Positions 31,259 through 42,437 of a DNA stretch of 64,000 nucleotides are shown piece by piece. Location: contig JAESUZ010003409.1 in the NCBI GenBank assembly GCA_017311185.1, forward strand, positions 62,001 through 126,000, written 5' to 3'. Source of the DNA: Proteles cristata cristata. Its lineage: Eukaryota > Chordata > Mammalia > Carnivora > Hyaenidae. The notes beneath the pieces are model-generated. The model ran no database searches and was not told the DNA's origin. It was given only the letters and a program-made list of their open reading frames with translations. The translations under genes and the position numbers were made by a program. Numbering within the stretch: position 1 is the first letter of the stretch; each line of letters starts with the position of its first letter.

Positions 31259-32599
31259 GAGTTTGTGGATTCTCTGAAAGTATCCTGAGATCCCTGAAGG
31301 TTTCCAGACCACATTTCCAGAATGACTGGCCAACAAGAAACTGTCTTTTACTATATTTCAGACAATTAGTTTCTAAATTAGTGTGACATGCTATTCGGGA
31401 ATCTCAGTCATGCATACGTTGGAGCATTGTTCTGTTATCTTCGATACATCAATTTATCTTTTCATGTTAGTCTCTTCATCCTTTTCTTTTATAGCTGCAA
31501 ATAAGTCTCTCGTTGTTTTCTTTTTTCCCCCCCACTTTACTGATTCAATTTTCTGCACCATCAATTTTTGGGGTTTATTCTCTCCAGTGAGGATCTCTAC
31601 TCTTCTTATGGTTTTTTTTCCCCTTTATTTCACCTCTTCCTCCTTTCTTTGCCTCTCTCAACTCTCCTTTGTAGAGACACAGTGATCTCTATTCTCTGAT
31701 GTGCTGAACTAGTAGAGGTCGTAGGAAACGCAGCAGCAGCCACAACTTGTGGGATTTGTCTTTCCCCAGGAAGCACCACTCACGGGGACCCCGCCACGCC
31801 AGACTGGATGGTGTTTGTGCCCATGTTCTAGTGGCCACCGAGAAAATTCTTCCTGAGCACTGCCTAATTATGAGTTTAGTACAGAGCCTGTCTCTTTGAG
31901 TCAGACGATGCGAGAAGCAAGACATCACATCTGTGGTGACGCGGGCCACCTGATTAGATAAATTAGAAAAATCTGGGGTTTCCTGTAAGATGAGATGGTA
32001 TTTCTCAGTTCATCCCTTCTGCCTCGTGGCTGTGGGGACCTATCTCATAGTTCAGCACGGGCATGTTTGTTAGACCTTGGTTTTGGGTATTGAGGAATTG
32101 TACGTGTTTCTTAATCAAAATTATAGTGTGGATGGGATCTACTATCAACAGGTGTAAAATTTCATGCTTAAAAAATTTTTGCTCCTCAAAGAACTTGAAA
32201 GATTATAAAGATCATTTCAAATTATAAAAGTGGTATAACAATTACAATATATTTTAAAATGGATGCTTCAGAGGCTGCAGCCGTCAAAAGCCCACCACCA
32301 GGTCTGTTCAGCTCTCCGGGCCATTTCATTTCTTCTATTTTCTTTGATACCAGTTTTTAAAACTTCATTGTAAATGTAACTTAAGGGCACAAGCCCTGAC
32401 CCACATTGTCAGTTTATGCTCCGTGCTGGGGATTTTAAAGTTTTAAGTCTCTTGAACCCTTTATAATAAAAAGATCCACAGAATGCTGGCAGAAAATGCA
32501 TTCAAATATTAATTGTAGATATTTCTGAGCAAAAGGATTACATTTAATTTTCTACTTTATGTGTTCGGTCTTTTTTCAACATTTTCACCAAATTAGTGG
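31259..32599. other. Unassigned unique sequence
   Basis: 31259-31680 is T-rich; 31690-31960 is balanced with CpGs; 31960-32599 is AT-rich. No gene or confident repeat. The 100-codon and 86-codon ORFs have no domain. Confidence 0.45.
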
Positions 32600-33480
32600 A
32601 TTACTTTTTTTACTTTTATGACACAAGTAATACAGAAAGCCATGTTGGCTGTAAAAAAAAATTCAAACAATAGAGAAGAAATCAAATACAGAAATTTCAA
32701 TTATTTTTCTTATCTCTTTGCCCTTGGCAACTTTTATCAATTGGGTATGAACCCTTTTGACCCTTTTGTGGTACACTCATACTCTTTATTTTGAATGTTT
32801 ATTTATATTGAGAGAACGAGAGTGGGGCAGAGGGAGGGAGAGAGAGAATCCCAAGCAGGCTCCATGCTGTCAGCGCAGAGCCCAATGCAGGGCTTGAACT
32901 CACAAACTGTGAGATCCTGACCCGAGCCAAAATCAAGAATCTGACACTCAACCAACTGAGCCACCCAGGTATACTTTTCATTCACTCTTATATGAATAGA
33001 TGTGTGTTTTGAATAAACCAAAGCTCACTGTACACATGTTTCTGCAGCTCGAGTTTTTCCTTTGTTGATTCTTGGAAAGCTTTCTATGTGAGTATATGCA
33101 GATCTAGATCATTCTTTTTAAATGCCGTATTGTACTTCATAATATGGATACAACATAATTTGGCCGATCATCTCCATAGTAATGAGGATTTAGTTTTTTC
33201 TGCTTTTGTACAAACTGCAAGCAGACATCTTCATGTATGAATTATTTTGCACGGGCACCAATATTTTCCTAAGACAATTAACTAGTCTGAGAATAATGGG
33301 TCAAAGGACTTGCGCATGTTAACAGATGTAAATTGTACACTCTTGGATTTGGGTGTGTGCGAATGCACCTCCAAGCTCCTGTTTCACCCCTAGGCAGAGA
33401 ACCTTAACGCCCCCACGCATGGTGAAAACGATAGTAAGACGCCTACATCTCACTTCGGGCAATGGATACGTCTTTCACGC
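32600..33480 (-). mobile_element. LINE-1 3' UTR (L1ME-class), antisense, split by a SINE
   Basis: 'GACACAAGTAATACAGAAAG', 'AATTCAAACAATAGAGAAG', then past the SINE 'TATGCAGATCTAGATCATTC', 'GTACTTCATAATATGGATAC' and 'GAATAATGGGTCAAAGGACT' follow the reverse-complement order of an L1ME 3' UTR. Confidence 0.75.
32788..32975 (-). mobile_element. Older can-SINE nested in L1, antisense
   Basis: T-rich tail, 'GAATCCCAAGCAGGCTCCAT' body and head complement 'GAGCCACCCAGGTATAC'. 'AAAATCAAGAATCTGACACT' is the older 3'-of-A-box form. Confidence 0.9.
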
Positions 33481-33639
33481 CTGCTGACCGGATAGAGACA
33501 GCACCTTGGGACGGATTTTCTTTTCTCTCAGCACCTTGTGCCCCAGAACTCTGCCATGGCCCTGACCAGCTCTCTGATAAAGGAGGGGTGGTCTCTGGAT
33601 CTTTCCAGACACACACACATGGGCTTTAGAAGTACTTGC

Positions 33640-33775
33640 TTTCCTTCTTCCTTCCTTCCTTCCTTCCTTCCTTCCTTCCTTCCTTCCTCCCTTCCTTCCT
33701 TCCTTCTTTCCTTCCTTCTTTCTTTCTTTCCCTCTCCCTCTTCCCCTTCCCCTCCCTCTTCTTCTCCCTCTTTTA
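33640..33775. repeat. (TTCC)n microsatellite with imperfect CT-rich extension
   Basis: Near-perfect TTCC array degrading rightwards into CTTT/CTTCCC blocks; a polypyrimidine tract on the plus strand. ORFs translating it are serine/phenylalanine/leucine runs and not genes. Confidence 0.95.
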
Positions 33776-34390
33776 CTTCATACTTCTTCCAGGCAGATCA
33801 AAAGTCTAGAGGGCAAGAAGCCTGGACAGATTGACAGAAAACCAGAGGGGCTTGGTTTTCACATTTACAACTTTTCTCCAAAATGTAACATGTGATAGAA
33901 AACATGGATGTTCAATATTGCAGGCTTACACATTAAAGTCAATGCTTGGTACATGGCATTGCCTATTCTTTTCCTTCTGTTTTTAAGTGAGTAATAGAGC
34001 AGTTGATAAATGTCATTGTAATCTTTAGTAGTGAAGATTGACATGCTCATGTTTACGAAGAGCTGCCTCGTCTCTAAAGTTACTCTGAACTGACAGAGTC
34101 CATATTATCTTCACCCCTTTGTTCTTTTAGCTCTTTCTGTCCTTTCCAAATGTCCTTGACGCGAATCAAATGCAGTTAGCAAATCTTTGCAGGCTGATAC
34201 TGAGTTACTTCTTCACCTTGAATTTTCCTCGTCCATCTTTTTGTGGATAGCATTTTGTTGATCCCTCTTGTTTGCTGGTGATTACACTCTTCCTTATGGT
34301 AAGCTATTGAGTTCTTATTATTTTAACAGATATCTTGTCTGCACATAGTACATTAAAGTGTGGAATGAAAAGTTGAATATCTTCCCATCT
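33776..34390. other. Unassigned sequence
   Basis: No gene or confident repeat. Balanced to AT-rich. Confidence 0.45.
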
Positions 34391-34455
34391 CTATCGGCAT
34401 CTATATGTATATATGTATGCATGTATCTATCATCTATCTACTATCTATCATCTAC
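34391..34455. repeat. Impure (TATC)/(TATG) microsatellite
   Basis: Alternating CTAT/GTAT words with interruptions, followed at 34498-34530 by further AT-rich repeats. Confidence 0.7.
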
Positions 34456-34559
34456 TTTTTACACGTGGCACATACTATGCTTTGCTTCTTTCCTTGTTAT
34501 ATATATACATATTTGTATTTATATATATTCTGAAAATTATGTAGAAATGGCTTATTCTT

Positions 34560-36165
34560 TTTTTAAAAAAAATAACAGCTGTGTTGAGAAATAACTCGTC
34601 TACCGTAAAGTTCACACTTTTCACATGTTCAATCCACTGGCTTCATGTCTAGTCAGCGAGTTGTACAACTATCACCACACTGTAATTCCAGAACATTTTC
34701 ATCACCCCCCAAAAGACCTCCTATTCCCTCCAGCCACAGCTCCCTATTCCTTCCCCATCCCAGGCCCCCGCAATGATGAAAATCCTCTCTGTCTCTTTGG
34801 ATTTGCCTCTTCCGAGTATTTCATATAAAGGGAACCCCATCCAGCGTGGCTCTTTGCCTCGAGTTTCTTTCACTGACTGTAATGTTTCCAAGGTTTATCC
34901 TCGCTGTTGTGCCCATCAGTCCTTCGTTTTTTATGTCTCGTAATTGTCCACTGTATGGACATGGCACGTTTTGTTCGTCAGTTCCTCAGGTGATTGGAAT
35001 TTGAGTAATCTCCACTTTGTTGGCTGTTAAGAATAATGCCACCATGAACATTTCTGTACAAGTTCTGGTAGGACATATGATTTTGTTCCCCTTGGATATA
35101 TACCTAGAGGTAGCACTGCCAGGTCAAATGATAACTCTATATTTAACTTTTGGAGGAACTGCCAAACTCTTTTTCAAAGTGGCAGCACCATTTTACATTC
35201 CCATCAGCAACGTAGGAGGGTTCCAATTTCTCCACATCCTTGCCAACAGTTGTTATTGTCAATCTTTTTGATTAAAGCCATCCCAGTGGGCATGAAGTGG
35301 CATCTCATTGTGGCTTTGATTTGCATTTCCCCGATGACTAACGGCGCAGAGCATCCTTCCATGTGCCATTTGTAGATCGACTTTGAAAAACTACCTATTC
35401 AAATCTCAAATCATCTGCCGATTTAAAAATGTGGGTTGTCTTTTTATGTTCAGTTGCAAGAGTCCTTTATACATTCTTGATACAAGTCCCTTAATAGATG
35501 TTTACTCACATTTGCAAATACTTTTTCTCATTTGCACATTACCTCTTCACTTCCTTGATGCTGTCCTGTGAAGCACAATGTTTTTCCACTTAGATGAAGT
35601 CAAATTTATCTATTTTTCTTTTGCGTCTTGTGTTTTTGGCTTCATATCTAAGAATCCATCGCCTAACCCAAGGTCACAAAGAATTACTCCTATGCTTTTT
35701 TCTCAGAGTGTTTATTGTTTTTACTCTTAGATTTAGGTCTGACCCATTTGCAGTTAATTTTTGTATATGGTGTGAGGTAGGGGTCCAGCTTTATTTATTG
35801 GCATGTCGATATACAGTTGGTCACAGTACCATTTGCCAAAAAGATCGTTCTTTCCCCCATTGAATTGTCTTGACACCCTTTCCAAAAATCAGTTCACCAT
35901 AAAACTGATCAGTGTTGGGTAATTTCTGGACTGCCAATTTTATTTCTCTGATATTTATTTCCATCTTTAGGACAGTATCACACTCTGTTGATTATAATAA
36001 GTTTGGAGATCAGAAACTGTGAGTTCTTGAATTTTCTTCCTCTTCTTCTTTTTTTTTTAAGATTGATTTGGCTATTCTGAGTCCCCTGCATTTCCATATC
36101 AATTTTAGGGTCAGCTTGTCAATTTTTGCAAAAAGAGGCTGGAATTGTGAAGGTGCTTTGTTCTT
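34560..36165 (-). mobile_element. LINE-1 3' UTR and ORF2 C-terminus, antisense, about 1.6 kb
   Basis: It begins at a T/A run (complement of the poly-A tail). 'TTGTACAACTATCACCACAC', 'GGATTTGCCTCTTCC', 'AATAATGCCACCATGAACAT', 'GAACTGCCAAACTCTTTTTC', 'GTATATGGTGTGAGGTAGGG', 'CCCCCATTGAATTGTCTTGA' and 'TTCCATATCAATTTTAGGGT' follow in L1M order without large gaps. This is the best-preserved continuous L1 in the window; the frame is broken by stops. Confidence 0.88.
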
Positions 36166-38002
36166 CTTAACCATTTTGCTGATGCTCCCTTGTTTGGATC
36201 TTTTTCTTTGAATAAGTATATTTTACCAAATCATTACTGCAATGGCAAGTAGGCAGACTCTGACTCGTTCTGTCATAATAGTGTATGTTAATTTCTGTGT
36301 TTAATACTGCTTGAAAAACTCTTTTCCCATATAACCTCTGTGGGTAAATGACCTATAGTTATTGTTTTTGTTGTGTTTGTGTTTTTTCCTCAGAATTTGG
36401 AAGTTTTATACTTATGTTCTCTAGTCATTACTTACCAATGATAATCTCCAATTTTCAATTTTTATGAGGAATATAGAAATCAGCGTATTTCTTCTATCTT
36501 TTCCCTCCTCTTCCCCATTTAGTTTTATTGGATTATGCTATTTTTCTTAGTGTTTACTTTTATAGCTTTAGATAGACTTAAAACGCTAGTAGCACTATTT
36601 CTTGATTTTCCAGCTTGTCACTGATGAGGAAATTAGCATATTCTGTAATGTCCTTTTGTCCTTCTCCAAATCTCATGGTTTTCTTATCTTTTATATTGTC
36701 AGAGTGTATACCATTTACAAATGTTTATGGAGCCATAATCTCTCTATTTGCTTTAGTTGTAGTCAAATAGTTAAATGGATTAAATGCCCAACACCTGCTA
36801 TTTCAATGTGGTTCCTCCATTTATCACTTGACTCTTCTAGTGGTTTCCTCAGAAAGGTCTCATGGGAAATACACTCCTCTATAGCTTTTATATGTGAGTG
36901 ACCGCTGGGCTGGGTTTCACTTTCTTACCCCACATTTCATTCCTTGCTCACTTTGTAGACATTGTTTTACTACCATTATTCATAGGTTGAGTATTGCTGT
37001 AGGGAAATCTGAGGCCATCTGATTTTTCCTCTCTTCCTAATAGGTGACTTGAACTTTTTATCAGGCTGGCAAAATAGTCATTTTGCCTATAAAGTCAACT
37101 TATTTTACTAGAACTGTATGTTGATGTTCATTTTGTGTCACTTGACTCCTGCCTGCCCTTCTCCAGGCTAGAAAATAATACATCTTTCCAGTAGTAGTTG
37201 ATTCAAGTCTTCCTCTGTTTATGTTTTTAAATATACTTTTCATGTGGTTCCTTATTTACGTCTTCTGCTTCTGTGGGATTTTAACTATATAGTATGTGCT
37301 TTGTCTATTTTTCAGTCAAAATTAAAATACTGTTTCAACTTTTTGATTGTTTTCATTTCTCAGAATGAATGTTTTCCTTGCTGTTGGGCTTTCCATGCAT
37401 CACTGAGTTTCCAGCAGTTTCTACTGCTTCACTATAATCTTCAATTGGGCAATGGCTTCCTTTTCTGTTTTACTTCTTTCCTGAGTTCTACCAATTACTG
37501 TCTTATTTTCTTACATAATTTTTGTGTGTGGCTTTTCTAGTTCTTTGTTTCTGCTTTGTGATCTTGTTTGATAGTTGTGATTGTTCTAAGTTTTGAACAT
37601 TCATGACAATATGTTGGGTCACAATTTTCATCTGCTTATGGCACCATTTTTTCAAATGAGCATATTTTGGAGGTCACTTATCTTCCCATTTTCTTTTCTC
37701 ATTTTTTGGTGGCATCTTTGTATACATTTTTTTTTAATTTCCTGCTCAGTTTTGAATATGATGACTTCTTTCCCCAAACCAGCTGTTTTCAGAAATTTTC
37801 AGTGGGGGAGGATCCAGGACTGTTTCAGGTGAGCAGCAACCCTCCCTGGTTCCTCATCTCTCAGGTTTGTGTATGTGAACAAGTTCTTTTAGGATTCAAA
37901 CTTTTACCTGGCCATCCAAGCTTGGCAGAAATAGGCTGCTTATAATGCAGATTATTTTTTCTATCACCTCTTTTCAACAATAAATGACTTCCTGAAAATA
38001 TG
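36166..38002. other. T-rich, probably decayed LINE sequence
   Basis: The plus strand is strongly T-rich with scattered L1-like words, but no family can be fixed. ORFs of 79-99 codons on the plus strand are rich in F, L and S, as expected from T-rich DNA; none is a gene. Confidence 0.4.
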
Positions 38003-38031
38003 GTGTGTGTGTGTGTGTGTGTGTGTGTGTG
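38003..38031. repeat. (GT)n microsatellite
   Basis: Uninterrupted GT array of about 14 units followed by GCACGTGCATGTGG. Confidence 0.95.
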
Positions 38032-38940
38032 CACGTGCATGTGGTATTCAGTTTCCTCCTGTAACTCTGGACTTTGACTTTATGTTTATGTTTTCTCTAC
38101 TGTCTTGAGTGATTTCAAAGACATTGAAGTGGCAGAACTATTTTTATCCTGCCATTTAAAGACTGAACGTCCATAGTACTTATTTATGTCAATATCTTCT
38201 CTCTCCTGTTAATTGTTGAAGGGCAGGGACCATATTTAGTGCATTACTAATCTTAAGCAGCCATACTGATGTTTGTTTTATAATGATATAAATATAGAAT
38301 CCACATGGAGTTAAGTCAGTCACATGTGTATTACTTGACTCCTCCAGTGTTACTTGGGAGAATCATCAATCATTTTAAGATAAGTAAATCTCTGCTATAC
38401 CTTACCTGTATCAGGTTACACTGAGCTACTCATTGAGAAAGAGCTTCATTACACTTCGGCTCCTGAAGTTTAGAACTAATACAAGAAGACAAGTTTTCTT
38501 TCTCTTTCCCAGTATTCTAATATATTTCTACTTCTCAATTGGCAGGTACTAGGACGTCCTGTTGAATGTCAGGGTTAGCTGGCTCAGGAGAGGACCTATC
38601 TCTCAGATATACTCACAAGTACATTGCAGGGGTGTCATTGTGCAGTTGACCACTCCCAACATTCTCTCTTAAATTTGTTGAAAATCTGTCCAGTCTGGTA
38701 TGATACAAAAGGCATAGACAGATGGAAAATTTATTTTAGGTGTATGGATTAATACTGGAAACAAAACACCAACACAGTTAAAAAACAATGTTATAAAGAT
38801 AGATTTTGGGAGCATCTGCTGGACAGAGAAGGTCTCCCCGGGGACCGAGTTCAAATGAGAGCACCCACCTCATTGCTCGGTTTTAGCCAGGTAAGTCCTG
38901 ACACCTGCTAACGATGGACTATAAAGCGCTCGGTAAATTA
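38032..38940. other. Unassigned sequence
   Basis: No confident repeat and no gene. Confidence 0.45.
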
Positions 38941-39090
38941 ACGATTCAGTGCCATTAAGTAGATCACGTTGTCTGGAAACGACGGACAGGGAAACTGAGT
39001 CCAGAGAAGAGAAGGGACTTGCCCAAGACCTCCCAGCTAATGCTTATAAACCTGTTTCTCAGCCCACAAGCTTGCCTATGTCTTAACCAA
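38941..39090 (-). mobile_element. MIR fragment, antisense
   Basis: 'AGGGAAACTGAGTCCAGAGA' then 'GGGACTTGCCCAAGACCTCC' is the complement of the MIR core and 5' region ('GGGCAAGT...CTCAGTTTCC'). Confidence 0.7.
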
Positions 39091-40029
39091 AATGTGGTGA
39101 CCACTGGCATCTCTTTTTCTCCTCCTTGGATAAAATCCCTTGTTTCCTTTCTGCATATAAACACTTCAATAGGTTTGAAAAACTGTACTTTCTGAGTTAA
39201 CCCTTATATAAAAGAAGATTGTGTTTATTTAAATCTCCAACTTGGCTTCTTCTCAACCATATTCACCCACCCCCTGACAAAGGAACACTGTATCTACCAT
39301 TCATAAGCATTGCCTCCCTCCTACATGTAAAATATCAAATCTAAAATAAACCTAAAAGTCTTGGTCGAGAATGAGTTTATGGAACTCACACATCTGAAGT
39401 TCAGCATCACTGTGAAACTTACAGGTTCTTCCCTCACCGGCTGGAAATTCACTGGGACCGACTTATTCCAGGCCTGCGTCTCTTAACTGGGGCATTTTTG
39501 GTCATTAAGTGTTTATAACTTCATCTTTAGTCCCATCGGTCAAGGTTTTTAGTGCCCTTCCATTGCTGTTATTAACGGCCCGGTGGATGTGTTTATTTAC
39601 ACTTCGACAGGAAACGTCCTGAAGTTTCCTGGTGGTCTGGGTCTCACTCCAATACATCCACTTAGACTTACCTCAATTAGACTTCACAGATCTGAAGCTT
39701 GCTTTTCTTCCCTTTCAGGGGTAATTTCTGGAAAGCGCACCGATAGAATTCAGTCGTTATAAAGAGAAGATGAAACTCAATTTGTTGTGCTTATAGTTTA
39801 CTTTTTTTCAAGGAAAACATGTTTTGACGATTGACACACAGATGATATGCTGCAGCTCTGAACTACGGTGCAGAAAATGACTTCACTCGGTGGGCATTTG
39901 TGGTAAGGAGAAATTAATAATTCCAATAATGAAATAAACATGACTTCTTCACTGTTCATTTACAGTCTACAGAGCTGCAAATAAATGACCACGGTGAATA
40001 AAAGGAGCGGGACATTTAAACTGCTATTT
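39091..40029. other. Repeat-poor unique block
   Basis: About 940 bases without recognisable repeats, balanced to AT-rich, immediately before the composition change near 41 kb. No ORF of note. Candidate ancestral unique sequence. Confidence 0.45.
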
Positions 40030-40244
40030 TATTTATATATTTAAAATTTTTTCAAGTTCATTTATTTATTTTGAGTGAGAGAGAAAGAGAGAGTGAAGAT
40101 AAGAGAGGGACAGAGAGAAAGAATCCCAAGCAGGTTCTGTGCTATCAGCACAGAGCCCAATGTGGGGCTCACGAACCCTGAGATCATGACCTAAACCGAG
40201 GTCAAGAGTTGGACGCTTAACAGACTGAGTCACCCAGGTGCCCC
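40030..40244 (-). mobile_element. Older can-SINE, antisense
   Basis: A/T tail at left, 'GTCAAGAGTTGGACGCTTAA' and head complement 'GAGTCACCCAGGTGCCCC' at right. Part of the B-box region is deleted ('GGGGCTCACGAACCCTGAG'). Confidence 0.9.
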
Positions 40245-40484
40245 TTAAACATTAGTACCTGGTCTGGAAACAATGCTAAATGAAAATTAAAAGCCGTTCT
40301 TAGTTCTTACATGAATTTCCTAATTTTAAACCTCTCTTTTGTATCCTGTGTGAAATTCTCCTCCATGTGAACATTCAAATACTGTAATTTAAATAAACTG
40401 AGAGTCTTTAATAAGCCAGTAAGGGTCCTAAGAGATGAAGACAGCACTGAGTATCTCTGACTAATTTTTTTTCTTTAAATAGCA
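40245..40484. other. Unassigned sequence
   Basis: AT-rich, no gene or repeat recognised. Confidence 0.4.
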
Positions 40485-40620
40485 ATTGGAGCAACTGAAA
40501 AAGCAAAGAGATTTCTCCAGGGCCACATGGCTAACGTGTGACAGAGCTGTGACGGAAAGCACGTTTCCAGACGTCGGGTTCACGCCCTCTGCACTGTCTC
40601 CCGCTGTGGTTAGAGCTCTG
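40485..40620 (-). mobile_element. MIR fragment, antisense
   Basis: 'CCAGGGCCACATGGCTAACG' then 'TGACAGAGCTGTGACGG' is the MIR 5' half in complement ('GCTCTGCCAC...AGCTGTGTGACC'). Confidence 0.6.
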
Positions 40621-40840
40621 CTTTCCTCTCCAGGTTTATTCATTGCTCTCATGAATCTGGCAGCTGGCCTCTTTTTAGGTTTATAGGAATCACTTGACTT
40701 CTGGCACTTAACACCCACGCAGCATGCTGCAGACATGGCTGGGTGTGCAAAGAAGAAAAAAAAGATCATATTTTAGATAAATGTGAAGACAAAAACCAGG
40801 GGCAAGTACATTGGGCTTCTGGTTATTCTTTTTCATTTAG

Positions 40841-41025
40841 CCATCCATCTGTCCAACCATCCATATATCTGCCCTCTGTCCATCCATCTGTCCATCCATC
40901 TCACCATCCATCCATTATTCATCTGTCTGTCCATGTGTCCATTCATCAGACCACCCACCCATCCATCTATCCTTCTACCCATCCATCCATCCATCCATCC
41001 ATCCATCCATCCATCCATCCACCCA
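40841..41025. repeat. (CATC)n minisatellite-like array
   Basis: Impure CATC array on the left (CATCTGTC, CACCCATC variants) becoming a pure run at about 40979-41019. It sits at the 3' terminus of an antisense L2. ORFs across it are His/Pro/Ser/Ile repeats and not genes. Confidence 0.97.
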
Positions 41026-41697
41026 ACAGACATCAATGAGTGGCAGTTATTTGCCAGGCTTTGTGCTGGTCAGAGGAGGAAGCAACAGTGAATAGACACG
41101 ACTCGCGTCTTCAAGGAACCTGTTAACTGGCAAGAGATACAGACATCAGCCACACTGAAGCCGATGCCCAAGCGAGATCAGTGCCATGACGAGAACACGC
41201 AGGCACAGGCGCGGAATTTTCTCCGGAACAACGCACTTGCTCAGGGGTCTGCGGAATGGGTCGGTGTTAACTAGGTAGGGTGAGGGGGGTAAAGAACATT
41301 CTAGGCAGAGGGAAGAGGCTGGGGAAAGAAGGAGGAGGCAGGATGCATCCGAGGAACCCACAGAACAGTGTGACGGCAGCCGCCAGGACAGGGAGGGAAG
41401 GCTGGTGGGTGGCGCGTGGCCACATTTTGGGGGGCTGGGCGGGCGCCCAGGAGTGCGGTGGGGGCTCGGCAGGAATCCGGCCTTTGTTCTAAACGCAGTG
41501 GGAAGGTGTGAAAGGTCCAGGCGATGGGTTTTCAAAGTGTCCTCGTGGCAGCCGCGAGGGGGTGTGCTGCAAATGAGCAGGACGTGGCAAAGGAGGACAG
41601 GCCACGGCGGCCACGGCGGCATGTCAGCGAGAAGTGACGGCGGGTGGAAAGACAGGGGCCACAGAGGCAGAGAGTGGAGCAAATGGACAACTAGCGA
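41026..41697 (-). mobile_element. LINE-2 3' end, antisense, about 0.67 kb
   Basis: 'AACAGACATCAATGAGTGGC' and 'GCCAGGCTTTGTGCTGGTC' are the complement of the L2 terminus. 'GAACATTCTAGGCAGAGGGA', 'GGCGATGGGTTTTCAAAGTG' and the surrounding order match L2 further in. The 178-codon minus ORF (41146-41682) is a fortuitous frame in this UTR. Confidence 0.72.
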
Positions 41698-41713
41698 GAA
41701 GCAGAAACGTCCA

Positions 41714-41945
41714 CGGGGCGCCCGGGGGGCTCAGTCGGTTAAGCGTCCGACTTTCGCTCAGGTCATCATCTCGCGGTTCGTGGGTTCGAGCCCCGCGTCG
41801 GGCTCTGTGCTGACTGCCAGCTCAGAGCCTGGAGCCTGTTTCAGTCTGTGACTCCCTCTCTCTCTGACCCTCCCCTGCTCACGCTGTCTCTCTCTCTCTC
41901 TCCTAGAAATAAATAAAAATATTAAAAAAAGAAGAAGAAGAAGAA
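41714..41945 (+). mobile_element. Young-subfamily can-SINE with (GAA)n tail
   Basis: All young markers are present. The duplication GAAGCAGAAACGTCCA (41698-41713) versus GAAGTAGAAACGTCCA (41946-41961) differs by one base. The tail is extended by GAA triplets (about 41930-41949), probably grown from the target's own GAAG. Confidence 0.95.
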
Positions 41946-42024
41946 GAAGTAGAAACGTCCAGAACTGGATGGTGGATTGGTTGGGGGTTATCGGGAGAGA
42001 GGGGGTGACATTCCCCTGGTTTCC

Positions 42025-42180
42025 GTGTGACAATTATGTGGTCAGTGGCTCCACCACTTACTGACAGTGAAATAATCTAACTTATTGGTTGCTTGGATTC
42101 TTTATTTGTAAAATACAGCTAATGATGTGCCGACCCTTAGAATTCTCACGTCAAGTAAGAGATTTACCGACGTCATTTAC
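42025..42180 (+). mobile_element. MIR fragment, sense
   Basis: 'GGCTCCACCACTTACTGACA' then 'CTTTATTTGTAAAATACAGC' follow the MIR core and 3' order. Confidence 0.65.
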
Positions 42181-42246
42181 AATATGTGCCGAGGGCATGG
42201 GAGGCAGAGAGTGTATGTTGGCTCTCATTCTTCTTCCTCTTATTTT

Positions 42247-42437
42247 ATGAGTGTTTATTTACTTATTTTGAGAGAGAGGGGGGTGGGGGAGGGGCAGAGA
42301 GAGAGAGAGAGTCCCAAGCAGGCTCCACACTCAGCGAGTTGCCCAGAGTAGGGAGGGCTCCATCCCACCACCCTGAGATCGTGACCTGAACCGAAATCAA
42401 GAGTCGGACACTTAACTGACTGAGCCCCAAGCGCCCC
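42247..42437 (-). mobile_element. Older can-SINE, antisense
   Basis: Purine tract 'GAGAGAGGGGGGTGGGGGAG', 'GTCCCAAGCAGGCTCC' and head complement 'CTGAGCCCCAAGCGCCCC'. The body is disrupted ('CAGCGAGTTGCCCAGAG'). Flanks CATTCTTCTT and CATCCTTCTT are a decayed duplication. Confidence 0.88.

Noticed and set aside
40743..41091. Repetitive proteins rich in His, Pro, Ser and Ile
   Set aside because: They are translations of the (CATC)n array; the same holds for 56182-56462 and 33538-33834.
41146..41682. 178-codon minus ORF
   Set aside because: It lies within an L2 3' UTR, which is non-coding; overlapping ORFs exist on the other strand.
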